Origin: Algoriphagus sp. AGSA1
Lineage (GTDB): Bacteria > Bacteroidota > Bacteroidia > Cytophagales > Cyclobacteriaceae
Direction of reading: 5' to 3'
Assembly: GCF_021390545.1 (NCBI RefSeq)
Contig: NZ_JAJUWR010000007.1
Coordinates: 147,487 to 211,486 of the forward strand
DNA length: 64,000 bases
The notes under the pieces are model-generated. The model did no database searches and was not told the origin of the DNA. It worked only from the letters and a program-made list of their open reading frames with translations. Both the position numbers and the translations under genes were made by a program. Of this stretch, positions 18,941 through 27,251 are shown piece by piece; positions within the stretch are counted from its first letter, which is position 1, and each line of letters starts with the position of its first letter.

Positions 18941-19333
18941 ATGATGAACCCTAAACCATCCTCCGTAGAAGAATACCTCGGCTGGCACCCTCCTGAAGTG
19001 AGAGAAAAGCTAGAGCAAATGCGGGCGATTATCTTGAAATCTATCCCTAAAGCCAAAGAAGTCATCAGCTACAGTATGCCTGCGTACAAGACCACTGAGG
19101 TGTTGGTTTATTTTGCAGCAGCTAAAAAGCACATTGGCTTTTACCCTACCAATAGCGGTGTAAGTGAGTTCAAAAAAGAACTTAAGGGCTATGTGACTTC
19201 CAAGGGAGCCATTCAATTCCCATTTGACAGACCCTTACCGCTCGATTTAATCATGGCAATTAGCCAGTTTAGATTTCTAGAGGCTGAAGAAAAAGCAAAA
19301 ACCTTAAACCAACACATTTTTAGTCACTTCTAG
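18941..19333 (+). CDS. DUF1801 / YdhG-like protein
   Basis: 130 residues of the small alpha/beta YdhG/DUF1801 fold, related in shape to frataxin-like iron chaperones. Seen: SVEEYLGWHPPEVREKLEQMR, ISYSMPAYK, HIGFYPTNSGV and KGAIQFPFDRPLP, all characteristic of the family. Some members have been linked to iron delivery, but the function in this organism is unknown. Two ATG codons stand in a row at 18941 and 18944; either could be used. Its 3' end overlaps the convergent aminotransferase gene by 30 bp. Confidence 0.88.
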   Translation: MMNPKPSSVEEYLGWHPPEVREKLEQMRAIILKSIPKAKEVISYSMPAYKTTEVLVYFAAAKKHIGFYPTNSGVSEFKKELKGYVTSKGAIQFPFDRPLPLDLIMAISQFRFLEAEEKAKTLNQHIFSHF

Positions 19334-20572
19334 AAAACTGTCTATTTCCTCCTTGCTGTTGTAGATATGAGTGGAAATTCGGATCGCATCCAGTTTACTC
19401 TCGGGGACTTGGCGGATCCGAAAACCTTGCTGACTGATCAAACCGGCAGCTTGCTGGTAATCCATATTCTTCGGTTTGAAAGTAACCATACTAATACGGG
19501 ATTCTTGCTCTTGTGGACTTAAAATATCCAGCTGAGAATCCATTTCAGCAAGTCCTTCAAACAAGTATTGATTTAGCTCCCTTACTCTACTTTCTATTCT
19601 CCCTTTCCCTATCTCTACATGGAAATTAGCAGCCGCTACAGCACCCCGTATCATTGGCAAACTTTGGCTGCCATAGTCAAATCTATGCGCAGTAGGCACA
19701 TAGCCTTTGAACTCTGGCGGGTTTTGATGCATATCCCACCCCAAATCAGAATACGCCCCAACCTGATAAGCTTGGATCTGCTCTAAAATCTCCTCCCCCA
19801 CATATAGAAAGCCTGTTCCATTTGGTCCCAATACCCATTTATGATAGCTGCTTGCATATAAGTCACAACCCAGCTCTTTCAAGTTCAGATCGAATGTTCC
19901 AGCTCCATGTGCTCCATCGATCGCAGTAAATATCCCTTTACTTCTCGCAAAAGCAGAAATCTCTTTGATAGGAAAAACCAACCCTGCAGTGCAAGTGACA
20001 TGTGGTATTGCGATCACTTTGGTTTTGGAGGTCACCAGGCTTTTGATCAAATCCAGATTCTCAGCTTGAGTAGCTTTGGGCTCAAAAGGCTTCAATACAA
20101 TTCCATGTAATTTTGCCCGATTCAACCAAGGCAGTGCATTCCCAACATGCTCATGGAAGGTGATAATCACCTCATCTCCGGCTTGCAACGGAAGCCCCCA
20201 AACCATAATATTAATCCCCTCAGTAGTATTATGGGTAAGTGAAATCTCCGAAGTTTTGATTCCCACAAAAGCAGCCAATTTCTCACGCTCTGACCCAATA
20301 TGACCATATTCTCCACTGATATTTGTCTCGACAAAGGAATTTTGCAAAGCTTCCAAGACCACAGTTGGAGATGGCCCAAAGGTTCCGTTGTTCAAGTAAA
20401 CCCTATTGTTCTGTAAGGGGAATTTTTTACGTAAATCACCCCAAAATGCCTCTCCTTGCAGAAAGTGGTTTATTGATTTCGAAGTAACCTGGGTCGGAGA
20501 ATTAAAGGAAACTAGGCTTGGAATGGCAACTCCTGCACTGAGTTTTTGGAGAAATAATCTTCTGCTTGTCAT
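19304..20572 (-). CDS. Tat-exported class V aminotransferase
   Basis: 422 residues. A twin-arginine signal (SRRLFLQK, residues 3-10, then a hydrophobic stretch) precedes a PLP-dependent class V aminotransferase fold: YLNNGTFGPSP, HNTTEGIN (phosphate contact), AIDGAHGAG with D219, and SSYHKW with the PLP lysine K245. The family includes cysteine desulfurases and isopenicillin N epimerase-like enzymes; the GPNGTGFLY segment after the lysine favours the epimerase-like group. Export of a folded PLP enzyme explains the Tat signal. Substrate unknown. Overlaps the DUF1801 gene tail-to-tail by 30 bp. Confidence 0.9.
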   Translation of the reverse strand: MTSRRLFLQKLSAGVAIPSLVSFNSPTQVTSKSINHFLQGEAFWGDLRKKFPLQNNRVYLNNGTFGPSPTVVLEALQNSFVETNISGEYGHIGSEREKLAAFVGIKTSEISLTHNTTEGINIMVWGLPLQAGDEVIITFHEHVGNALPWLNRAKLHGIVLKPFEPKATQAENLDLIKSLVTSKTKVIAIPHVTCTAGLVFPIKEISAFARSKGIFTAIDGAHGAGTFDLNLKELGCDLYASSYHKWVLGPNGTGFLYVGEEILEQIQAYQVGAYSDLGWDMHQNPPEFKGYVPTAHRFDYGSQSLPMIRGAVAAANFHVEIGKGRIESRVRELNQYLFEGLAEMDSQLDILSPQEQESRISMVTFKPKNMDYQQAAGLISQQGFRIRQVPESKLDAIRISTHIYNSKEEIDSFLEVTKNVLV

Positions 20573-20755
20573 AAGGCTGAGGGCTTTCTTATGAGTTAGG
20601 AAATGATTTCCAAAAAATCAAAAGGAATACTACCAACTAGCCAAAAAACCGGTTGATAGGAGAATCTCAAAGGGACGCTAAAAATGAAATCTGCTTTCTG
20701 TGCCAAGCAAATCTTTCAAAAAATAGTCTGTAGTATCCCCTTGCACTGAAGTCAA

Positions 20756-21139
20756 CTACGGTTTATAAATTCTGTTATAACCCGAAAAAGCTAAGATCTT
20801 GCGATCAAGAGTCCAAATCTCCAACCCAAATCTTTCAGCTGAATGAATGATTACTGCATCAATCAATCCTATTCCACGATTGATCAATCCCCCTTTTCTA
20901 GAAAAATCTCCAGACTCAAAAATCAATCCCGGCTGATCCAAAATCCGAAGTTGTCTATAGAAATCTTTGATCAAATTTAATTCTCTGGTATTCTTTACCC
21001 CTTGAAGTAACTCGGCAAAGATCAATTCCAAAGAATATATTTCGCCTTTCTCCATCAAATCAATCATCGGAGCGAAAAAATCCTGATTACCTTTTAGAAA
21101 CTCTATCCACACTGAGGTATCGACAAGAACCTGCTTCAT
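20756..21139 (-). CDS. vapC: VapC-family PIN-domain toxin
   Basis: 127 residues of a PIN-domain endoribonuclease. The four acidic active-site residues are in place: D7 in VDTSVWIEF, E43 in FAELLQG, D94 in GLIDAVI and D112 in TLDRKI. The start codon overlaps the antitoxin stop codon as ATGA (21136-21139), the usual vapBC arrangement. RNA target unknown; tRNA or rRNA cleavage is typical of the family. Confidence 0.93.
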   Translation of the reverse strand: MKQVLVDTSVWIEFLKGNQDFFAPMIDLMEKGEIYSLELIFAELLQGVKNTRELNLIKDFYRQLRILDQPGLIFESGDFSRKGGLINRGIGLIDAVIIHSAERFGLEIWTLDRKILAFSGYNRIYKP

Positions 21140-21342
21140 TGCTGATTGGTTTCTCTCAATTTGTCAGCACCATACGTGAAAGCTATTGGTTCAGCGACAA
21201 TTTGATCAGCCAATTCAAGTAATTTCTTTCGGGATAAATAGTCCCGAAGTGCTATCCTCAACGCTTCAGTAATGTTTTTGGCTCCAGAGACCTCCATCAC
21301 ATCTTGGATCAATTCATCTTCAATTAAAGCAGTGACTTTCAT
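21136..21342 (-). CDS. vapB: VapB-like antitoxin
   Basis: 68 residues from ATG 21342. The N-terminal half (MKVTALIEDELIQDVMEVSG followed by a helix with TEALRIALRDYLSR) looks like a ribbon-helix-helix DNA-binding module of the type found in DUF2191/VapB antitoxins; the C-terminal tail would bind the toxin. The frame continues upstream to 21363, but without a better start. Co-transcribed with vapC by a 4-nt overlap. Confidence 0.85.
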   Translation of the reverse strand: MKVTALIEDELIQDVMEVSGAKNITEALRIALRDYLSRKKLLELADQIVAEPIAFTYGADKLRETNQQ

Positions 21343-21360
21343 ATATTTAAATGTTATTAA

Positions 21361-21384
21361 CAAAAATACGAAATATCATCGTAT
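21361..21384 (-). promoter_or_regulatory. vapBC promoter and putative operator
   Basis: Minus strand TATTTTTG (21361-21368) matches TANNTTTG. An inverted repeat, ATACGA (21366-21371) and TCGTAT (21379-21384) with a 7-nt spacer, overlaps its upstream edge, where a ribbon-helix-helix VapB could bind and autoregulate. Operator function is inferred. Confidence 0.45.
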
Positions 21385-21505
21385 GCAGTTCGGCTTTTGT
21401 TATATTTTATTACTCTTCGGACGACCCATGTCTTTGTACTGTTTCAAATCCCCATAATTAATTGCATCTTAATGACCTCATTGCATTTAATTTATTCAGC
21501 CCAAG

Positions 21506-23068
21506 ATGATCTATTACATCCTAATTCTACATTTTATTTTCGCGGCAATTCCTGAAAAAATCCAGTTCTGTTCATCAACACCAAACTCCAAATTGATCAA
21601 TTCGGAAACAGTTCGGTACAGTGACTTTGGTGCCAAAGGAGATGGCAAGACAGATGACATAGATGCCATCGCCGCAGCACATAGATTTGCAAATGAAAAT
21701 AGACTGCCGGTAAAAGCTGACAAGGGAGCCACTTACTACATTGGAGGAAAAGAGCTCACCGTGATAATCCAGACCGATACAGATTTTGGTGAAGCATCCT
21801 TTATCGTGGATGACAGGGAGGCTGAAAATCGGACCGCGCCTGTTTTCCTGGTCAGTTCCAGTCTGGAACCTTACAAGGTGAAGACCATAAGTTCAATGAA
21901 AAGAAATCAGGGGAATGTCGATTTGAAATTACCGGGGCCGGCATTGATCACTGTCACTGATTCAAACACGAAAAGATACATTCGTTTTGGCCCCAATGTG
22001 AACAATGGCACATCTCAGACGGATATTTTTCTGATCGATAAAAATGGAAACGTGGATATGAACACGCCTATCATCTGGGATTTTGACCAGATCACGGAAA
22101 TGGCCATTCTTCCTATCGATAATCAAACACTAAAGATCACAGGCGGTCGCTTTACCACGATTGCCAATCAGGAAGAATCCCAGTACAACTATTATAGTAG
22201 AAACATCTCCATAGAGAGATCCAATGTGGTAATTGATGGGTTAGAACATAAAATTACTGGCGAAGGAGATCAGGGAGCTCCCTACAATGGATTCTTAAAT
22301 ATTAGTAACTGTACTAACGTAACCGTCCAGAACACCACCTTAACAGGGCATAAAACCTACCAGACCATCGGCAGAGCAGGAACCACGGTTTCCATGGGAT
22401 CCTATGATATTATCGTGAACAAAGCTTTAAACGTATCCTTTATCAACTGCAAGCAAACCAACGACATCGATGACCGTACCTTCTGGGGCATCATGGGATC
22501 CAATTTCAGCAAAAACCTGCTTTTTGATAAATGTACCTTATCCCGCTTTGATGCACATATGGGAGTGGCAAATGCCTCCATCCGCAACTCCACACTTGGG
22601 CACATGGGGATCAATGCCATCGGCACTGGAACCTTCACTGTGGAAAACTCGGAAATCCGAGGCAGAAACCTGATCAACCTACGGCCGGATTATGGCAGTA
22701 CATGGGAAGGGAAATTGATTATTAGAGACTGTACTTTCGTACCCGCAGCAGGCAGGCCAGTCAGCGCTTCCCTGATCAGCGGATCCAATTCCGGTCAGCA
22801 TGACTTTGGCTATACCTGCTATATGCCAGAACAGATCATCATTGAAAACCTACGAATCGAAGACTCCAATCATCCTGAGCATTATCCCGGCCCAGCTATT
22901 TTCGGCAATTTCAACCCACAAAGGAAAGATGATTCTTACCAAGAGAAATTCCCTTATATCTTATCCAAGGAAGTCAGCTTAAAGAATGTGACTACTTCGA
23001 GTGGAAAGGAATTGAGAGTGAGTGAGAATGAGGTGATGTTTGAAGGGGTGAAGGTGCAAGTTAAATAG
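21506..23068 (+). CDS. Secreted right-handed beta-helix (pectate lyase superfamily) protein
   Basis: 520 residues, hydrophobic N-terminus (about 1-15) likely a signal sequence. The opening motif YSDFGAKGDGKTDDIDAI is the standard start of pectate-lyase-superfamily beta-helix proteins such as GH28 and phage tailspike relatives. Repeated short strands with NISNCTNVTVQNTTL, VSFINCKQ, LLFDKCTL and ASIRNSTL spacing mark the helix coils. No GH28 catalytic set was recognised, so polysaccharide lyase, hydrolase or binding protein all remain possible. No PUL, SusCD or sulfatase genes surround it. Confidence 0.8.
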   Translation: MIYYILILHFIFAAIPEKIQFCSSTPNSKLINSETVRYSDFGAKGDGKTDDIDAIAAAHRFANENRLPVKADKGATYYIGGKELTVIIQTDTDFGEASFIVDDREAENRTAPVFLVSSSLEPYKVKTISSMKRNQGNVDLKLPGPALITVTDSNTKRYIRFGPNVNNGTSQTDIFLIDKNGNVDMNTPIIWDFDQITEMAILPIDNQTLKITGGRFTTIANQEESQYNYYSRNISIERSNVVIDGLEHKITGEGDQGAPYNGFLNISNCTNVTVQNTTLTGHKTYQTIGRAGTTVSMGSYDIIVNKALNVSFINCKQTNDIDDRTFWGIMGSNFSKNLLFDKCTLSRFDAHMGVANASIRNSTLGHMGINAIGTGTFTVENSEIRGRNLINLRPDYGSTWEGKLIIRDCTFVPAAGRPVSASLISGSNSGQHDFGYTCYMPEQIIIENLRIEDSNHPEHYPGPAIFGNFNPQRKDDSYQEKFPYILSKEVSLKNVTTSSGKELRVSENEVMFEGVKVQVK

Positions 23069-23107
23069 TATGCTACATTTGATAATTGAAAGCATGAATG
23101 AGCTCCG

Positions 23108-23208
23108 TTTTTGATTACGCCCTTTCAGGGCTAAGACCTTTTTGATGATGGATTAATCAATATCGACGGGCTACGCCCATCGCTGGGTATTGAGCCCTTT
23201 CAGGGCTG
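23108..23208 (+). repeat. REP-like repeat block, left copy
   Basis: Contains palindrome GCCCTTTCAGGGC at 23119-23131, a hairpin at 23164-23182 (CGACGGG/CCCATCG, loop CTACG), and a second GCCCTTTCAGGGC at 23194-23206. The order and spacing are repeated at 23932-24029 on the other side of the transposase gene. A degenerate copy, GTCCTTTCAGGCA, follows at about 23275-23287. Confidence 0.8.
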
Positions 23209-23384
23209 AACATGACAAACATTCCACGCCCTTAGTTTATTTCCTCGCAAACCTACATCTCCAACGTCTTTTGTGTCCTTTCAGGCACTCTCAAAAATCA
23301 AACTGGTTTATCAATAACAGCCATTCACTACAAGGTAACCTGTTGAACATTACAAATCCCGATCAGAAAATATTATATTCACCA

Positions 23385-23470
23385 GCCCTGAAGGGGCATA
23401 ATAACTAAGTAACGGTCGTCAGGCCGTTGCAAGAATTAAGTGGTTTGCAACTATAAAGCCCTGAAGGGGC
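23385..23470 (-). repeat. Inverted REP palindromes before the transposase gene
   Basis: Two copies of GCCCTGAAGGGGC (23385-23397 and 23458-23470), the inverted form of the flanking palindromes with one change. Between them is another small hairpin with arms AACGG and CCGTT (around 23411-23428). The second palindrome ends 9 nt before the transposase ATG, so it lies in the leader. The whole stretch 23069-23479 holds no gene. Confidence 0.75.
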
Positions 23471-23479
23471 GCAATAGCT

Positions 23480-23932
23480 ATGGGACAATCGCTCGTGAAA
23501 AATTATGTGCACATTATTTATAGCACTAAAAACAGACATCCATTTATTACCGAAGAATATGAAGACGATCTTTTCAAATACCTCGGTGGAGTTTGTAAAG
23601 CCTTAGACTGTCCACCGATTCAGGTTGGAGGCTATTTAGACCATGTACATATTCTTTGCCTCCTGAATAAGAATATGAGCATGGCGAAATTGCTGGAGGA
23701 ATTAAAAACGGATTCTTCCAAATGGATGAAAAAACGAGCGGATGAATTGAATAATTTTTATTGGCAAGATGGATACGGTGCATTTTCAGTTAATCCAAGT
23801 CAGACTGATACGGTCATTCATTATATCCAAAACCAGCGGGAACATCACAAACGCAAATCCTTCCAAGATGAATACAGGGCTTTTTTAAAAAAATATAAGG
23901 TGGAATATGATGAGAGGTATGTATGGGGGTAA
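23480..23932 (+). mobile_element. REP-associated single-tyrosine (IS200-like) transposase gene
   Basis: 150 residues of the Y1_Tnp family. The HUH motif is H55-V-H57 in GYLDHVHIL and the single catalytic tyrosine is probably Y115 in IHYIQNQREHH. The N-terminus (SLVKNYVHIIYSTKNRHPFI) is typical of IS200-like transposases. There is no tnpB and no clear mobile-element boundary other than the REP-like palindromes on both sides, which is how RAYT genes look: domesticated transposases that move REP sequences rather than themselves. The frame is intact. Confidence 0.88.
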
Positions 23933-24029
23933 TGATTTGATTCCGCCCTTGCAGGGCTGTGAACCAAATGTTGACGAACCAATGTCGATGGGCTACACCC
24001 ATCGCTGGATATTGAGCCCTTTCAGGGCA
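23931..24029 (+). repeat. REP-like repeat block, right copy
   Basis: Same layout and orientation as the left block: GCCCTTGCAGGGC at 23945-23957, the perfect 7-bp hairpin CGATGGG/CCCATCG at 23986-24004, and GCCCTTTCAGGGC at 24016-24028. It begins right at the end of the transposase gene. The bases after it (24030-24177) show no gene. Confidence 0.8.
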
Positions 24030-24177
24030 CATATTTTGATCTCCTATCGGTCTCCATAGATGTATTTTCGACACATAGCTTTCGCTTAGTAAAAAGTTAA
24101 AGTTTCAACATCAAAAAACCAGCAACCGGACTTCCTTTAAAACCATTTTTTTATCAAAAAAAACATGGAAACAATCC

Positions 24178-24366
24178 TTATAATGCTGCAATAATTAAAT
24201 ATAGCCCTCCCAATAAAGCTACTACTCCAGCACAAAATATTTTAACATCCCCACCAGTAAAACCTTTCCTACTAAAGGCATTATCCCTAAACTGAATAAT
24301 GAAAATAATAATTGATATAAGAATAAAGCATAAGCCAATGAAAAAATCATATCCATCCATATCCAT
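24178..24366 (-). CDS. Small two-helix membrane protein, unknown
   Basis: 62 residues: an acidic N-terminus, a hydrophobic helix (FFIGLCFILISIIIFIIQF, about 8-26), a polar loop with FSRKGFTGGD, and a second hydrophobic helix (about 43-62). This regular helix-loop-helix pattern supports a real small inner-membrane protein. I do not recognise a family. It lies 40 bp downstream of the ModF-like gene in the same direction but there is no evidence that they work together. Confidence 0.5.
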   Translation of the reverse strand: MDMDGYDFFIGLCFILISIIIFIIQFRDNAFSRKGFTGGDVKIFCAGVVALLGGLYLIIAAL

Positions 24367-24406
24367 TAAATTTTCTTTTTAATCCTGCTATTAATTTTAA
24401 ATACCA

Positions 24407-25876
24407 CTAATCCAACTCTATCACCTTCTCCACCGCCTCAGGCACATCCTCCGCATAGTGGCTGACATAGATCAAGGTAATGGCACTCCGATCGCAGATT
24501 TGCTGCACGGTGTCTTTGAAAAGTCTGCGCTGAAACTCATCCATCCCTTGGGATGCCTCATCGAGGATCAGAAGTTTGGGTTGCTTTATCAGTGCCCGGG
24601 CCAGCAGAGTCCAGCGCTGGTTTTCCAACGAAAGTCGGTTAATTGGAATATTCTCTACCGCTTCAAGATGAAATAACGCCATCCATCTCCCGGCTAAAGC
24701 TTCTTGCTCAGGACTGACCTTTTTGAATAAACCCATGGTATCAAAAAGCCCCGATAGAATTACTTTTCTACACGTCTGATTAGCAGGAAAGAACCGGCTG
24801 AGCTCGGGCGCCACAAAACCTGTAGGACGTTTCACATCCCAGATACTCTCTCCTGTTCCCCGTTTATGCCCAAAAAGCCAGAAATTCTGGGAATAGGCTT
24901 GGGGGTTTTCCCCGATAAGCAAACTGATCAAAGTGGATTTCCCAGAGCCATTAGCCCCTTTGAGAAGCCATCGATCACCCGATCTCACTGTCCAATTAAG
25001 ATCTTTTAGAATCTGCTTTTCTCCATATTTGATGTTGATATTTTCCAGACGGACTACCTCAGTGTTATCCTTATGGGTCTTTGGTAAAAGTATATCCAGC
25101 AGCTTCCAATCATAGGCCAATCTGCGCTCTTGATTTCCAGTAAGATGAAAATCAGATGCCAGCCAAGTCTCCACAATTCCAGCATTTCCCAATTTAGCTA
25201 CATGGGTAATTCCCTCGGGGATTTCACTCGCCGAGGTAGTCAGCAACACATGGACTCCTTCAGAAATGATCACTTTCAAAACCTCTCCAAACTCTGCCCT
25301 GCTTTTTACATCCAAACCCGTCATCGGTTGATCCATGAGGTAAATTCTAGGTTGACGCATCAGCCCCAATCCCAAAGCCAAACGGCGGGTTTCTCCATTG
25401 GAAAGCAGGAGAACTGATTTGTCCAGCAAGTGCTCCAACTTGAGCAATCCTGTCACTTTATGCAAGCTCCAAGGCCCTGTAACTTTAGCTTTCACTTTGG
25501 ATAAATATTCCCGGACCGTGGCGGTCTCATCTGATTCTGAGGAATTGAATCTCTGCTGGAAATAAAAGTTCTGCTGATTGGATTTATTGCGGATTTCATA
25601 ACGCTGGGACACATATGCGATCAGATCCCGAAAGGAGTTGATCTCGCCCGCTTGGGTTTTTTCTTCAGTATAATCCTTTGCAAACGGACGGGCTATCTCC
25701 CCTTTTGGCACCACTGCATTCCCTCGAATGGTTTCTATTAATGCGGTAAGCTCTGCTCCGGAATTGCCAATTACCGACCACTGCTGACCATCTTCCCAAT
25801 TGAAATCAAGTGATTCGAAAACTTGTTTTCCTTTTGTGAGAACTTGTGCGGAAGAGATTGTTAAAAGAGATTTCAA
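24407..25876 (-). CDS. ModF-like double ABC ATPase
   Basis: 489 residues with two ABC domains and no membrane segment. The C-terminal half matches E. coli ModF (WLFGHKRGTGESIWDVKRPTG, VSHYAEDVPE). The domains are asymmetric. N-terminal: Walker A degenerate (GNSGAELT, 37-44, no Lys), good signature LSNGE (158-162), Walker B with D182-Q183 in place of DE. C-terminal: intact Walker A GANGSGKS (307-314) and DE (439-440), but signature LSLEN (415-419). So probably one working ATP site. ModF itself has no firmly known role; no molybdate genes are nearby. Confidence 0.85.
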   Translation of the reverse strand: MKSLLTISSAQVLTKGKQVFESLDFNWEDGQQWSVIGNSGAELTALIETIRGNAVVPKGEIARPFAKDYTEEKTQAGEINSFRDLIAYVSQRYEIRNKSNQQNFYFQQRFNSSESDETATVREYLSKVKAKVTGPWSLHKVTGLLKLEHLLDKSVLLLSNGETRRLALGLGLMRQPRIYLMDQPMTGLDVKSRAEFGEVLKVIISEGVHVLLTTSASEIPEGITHVAKLGNAGIVETWLASDFHLTGNQERRLAYDWKLLDILLPKTHKDNTEVVRLENINIKYGEKQILKDLNWTVRSGDRWLLKGANGSGKSTLISLLIGENPQAYSQNFWLFGHKRGTGESIWDVKRPTGFVAPELSRFFPANQTCRKVILSGLFDTMGLFKKVSPEQEALAGRWMALFHLEAVENIPINRLSLENQRWTLLARALIKQPKLLILDEASQGMDEFQRRLFKDTVQQICDRSAITLIYVSHYAEDVPEAVEKVIELD

Positions 25877-26082
25877 AATGTTCAGATTGACAGATTATAA
25901 AATGTGATTATCCGCATTGACGCCAGTAACGATATTTTCTTTACTGAGTGAAGGACAGGAAACCGAAGACGGAAGAGGCCTTGAGCTAGTGTTTTCAGAA
26001 TCCTATGATGTATTTATTGTTTTACTGGCAGAAAAGCGGATATACATATTGTAAACTTGGAAAACCGGAAAACTTATACCCC

Positions 26083-26535
26083 TCACACCCTATTCTTACT
26101 ATCTATCAGGATAGTCACCGGCCCATCATTCACTAGGGAAACTTTCATATCCGCTCCGAATTCCCCTGTACCTATGGATTTGCCTAATTCTGATTCCAAA
26201 GAGATGATCATCTTCTCATACATGGGAATTGCGATTTCCGGTTTTGCCGCTTTGATGTAAGAAGGCCTATTCCCCTTTTTCGTACTTGCATGTAGTGTAA
26301 ACTGTGAGATCAGCAATATCTCACCGGCTATATCCAATAGACTTTTATTCATTACCATATTTTCGTCAGGGAAAATCCTCAGATTCACGATCTTCTTCGA
26401 CAGCCAGGAGATATCTTCCTCTGTATCCGCATCTTCCACACCCAGCAAAATCATCAGGCCAATCCCTATTTCGGCTTTGACTATCCCACTTATTTTCACG
26501 GAAGCTTCAGAGACTCTTTGAATTACTACTATCAT
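26083..26535 (-). CDS. dtd: D-aminoacyl-tRNA deacylase
   Basis: 150 residues of Dtd, which frees tRNAs from mis-attached D-amino acids and glycine. Both active-site landmarks are present: SQFTLHAS at 77-84 and the C-terminal NDGPVTI with the cis Gly-Pro. It starts inside the last codons of the upstream SDR-like gene (4-nt overlap, 26532-26535), and is the last gene of a leftward cluster beginning near 28837. The 206 bp between its end and the ModF-like gene (25877-26082) carries nothing I can name. Confidence 0.95.
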   Translation of the reverse strand: MIVVIQRVSEASVKISGIVKAEIGIGLMILLGVEDADTEEDISWLSKKIVNLRIFPDENMVMNKSLLDIAGEILLISQFTLHASTKKGNRPSYIKAAKPEIAIPMYEKMIISLESELGKSIGTGEFGADMKVSLVNDGPVTILIDSKNRV

Positions 26536-27251
26536 TTGCTTAGGTCTTGCATTTCTCCAGAAGATATGATCTCAACGGATTTAGATTTTTGAGCCAGGGC
26601 AGTTTTTACTAATGCTTTTGCTACCTGATAGTCATAGATCGGACGGATGTTTTTAAACAACTTAAGCCATACAAGTGGCTTCATCATGATAGTCGCCACT
26701 TGTTCTCCAAACCTGAATTCATTTCTATTTCCCAATAATAAGGAAGGTCTGAACAGCCCCAAATAATCAAAACCAATCAATTTCAGATCATCTTCGGTTT
26801 TACCCTTGGTCTGACTATAAAAAATAGCTGAGTCCGCATCGGCTCCAGAGGAGGAAACATAGAGGAATTTGGAAGCTCCGAGCTCTTTTGCCCATCTAGC
26901 AAATTTTATAACCAAATCATGATCTATGGCATAGAAGTTCTCCTTTGAACCTGCCTGCTTGATAGTCGTTCCGAGAGAAGAAAACGCATGTACCTGAGCA
27001 GACTTTTCATTTAAGCACTCCACTAGAGAATTGTACTCCCCTCCCAGGCTCTGGGATCTCACTTTGCCCTCCCAATCCAACTGGCTTAAACTCTTCATAT
27101 CCCCTTCTATTTGCACCAATTTTGGATGCTTCAGTGCGAGTTTTCTTCGACCTAGGGAAAGCACAAAATCATAATCAGGATTCTGTAGCAGATGATGGAG
27201 GATTTGCATTCCAACCATCCCTGAAGTGCCTGATAGTAGAGCTATTTTCAT
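26532..27251 (-). CDS. NAD(P)-binding Rossmann protein (HTATIP2-like SDR)
   Basis: 239 residues with an N-terminal dinucleotide-binding motif GTSGMVG (8-14), a YVSSSGAD segment and YSQTKGKTEDDL with the Tyr-x-x-x-Lys pair of extended/atypical short-chain dehydrogenases. Best described as an NAD(P)H-binding oxidoreductase of the TIP30/HTATIP2 type; substrate unknown. Overlaps dtd by 4 nt and the thioredoxin-fold gene upstream by 4 nt, so it is in one operon. Confidence 0.82.
   Translation of the reverse strand: MKIALLSGTSGMVGMQILHHLLQNPDYDFVLSLGRRKLALKHPKLVQIEGDMKSLSQLDWEGKVRSQSLGGEYNSLVECLNEKSAQVHAFSSLGTTIKQAGSKENFYAIDHDLVIKFARWAKELGASKFLYVSSSGADADSAIFYSQTKGKTEDDLKLIGFDYLGLFRPSLLLGNRNEFRFGEQVATIMMKPLVWLKLFKNIRPIYDYQVAKALVKTALAQKSKSVEIISSGEMQDLSK

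Noticed and set aside
23190..23408. 72-residue open frame across the REP palindromes
   Set aside because: It merely translates palindromic repeats (SPFRAEH, SPALKGHNN), a known source of false small proteins.
23119..24028. Repeated GCCCT...AGGGC motifs as a possible CRISPR array
   Set aside because: Spacing is irregular, orientation is mixed, units are self-palindromic, and a transposase gene sits in the middle; no cas genes.
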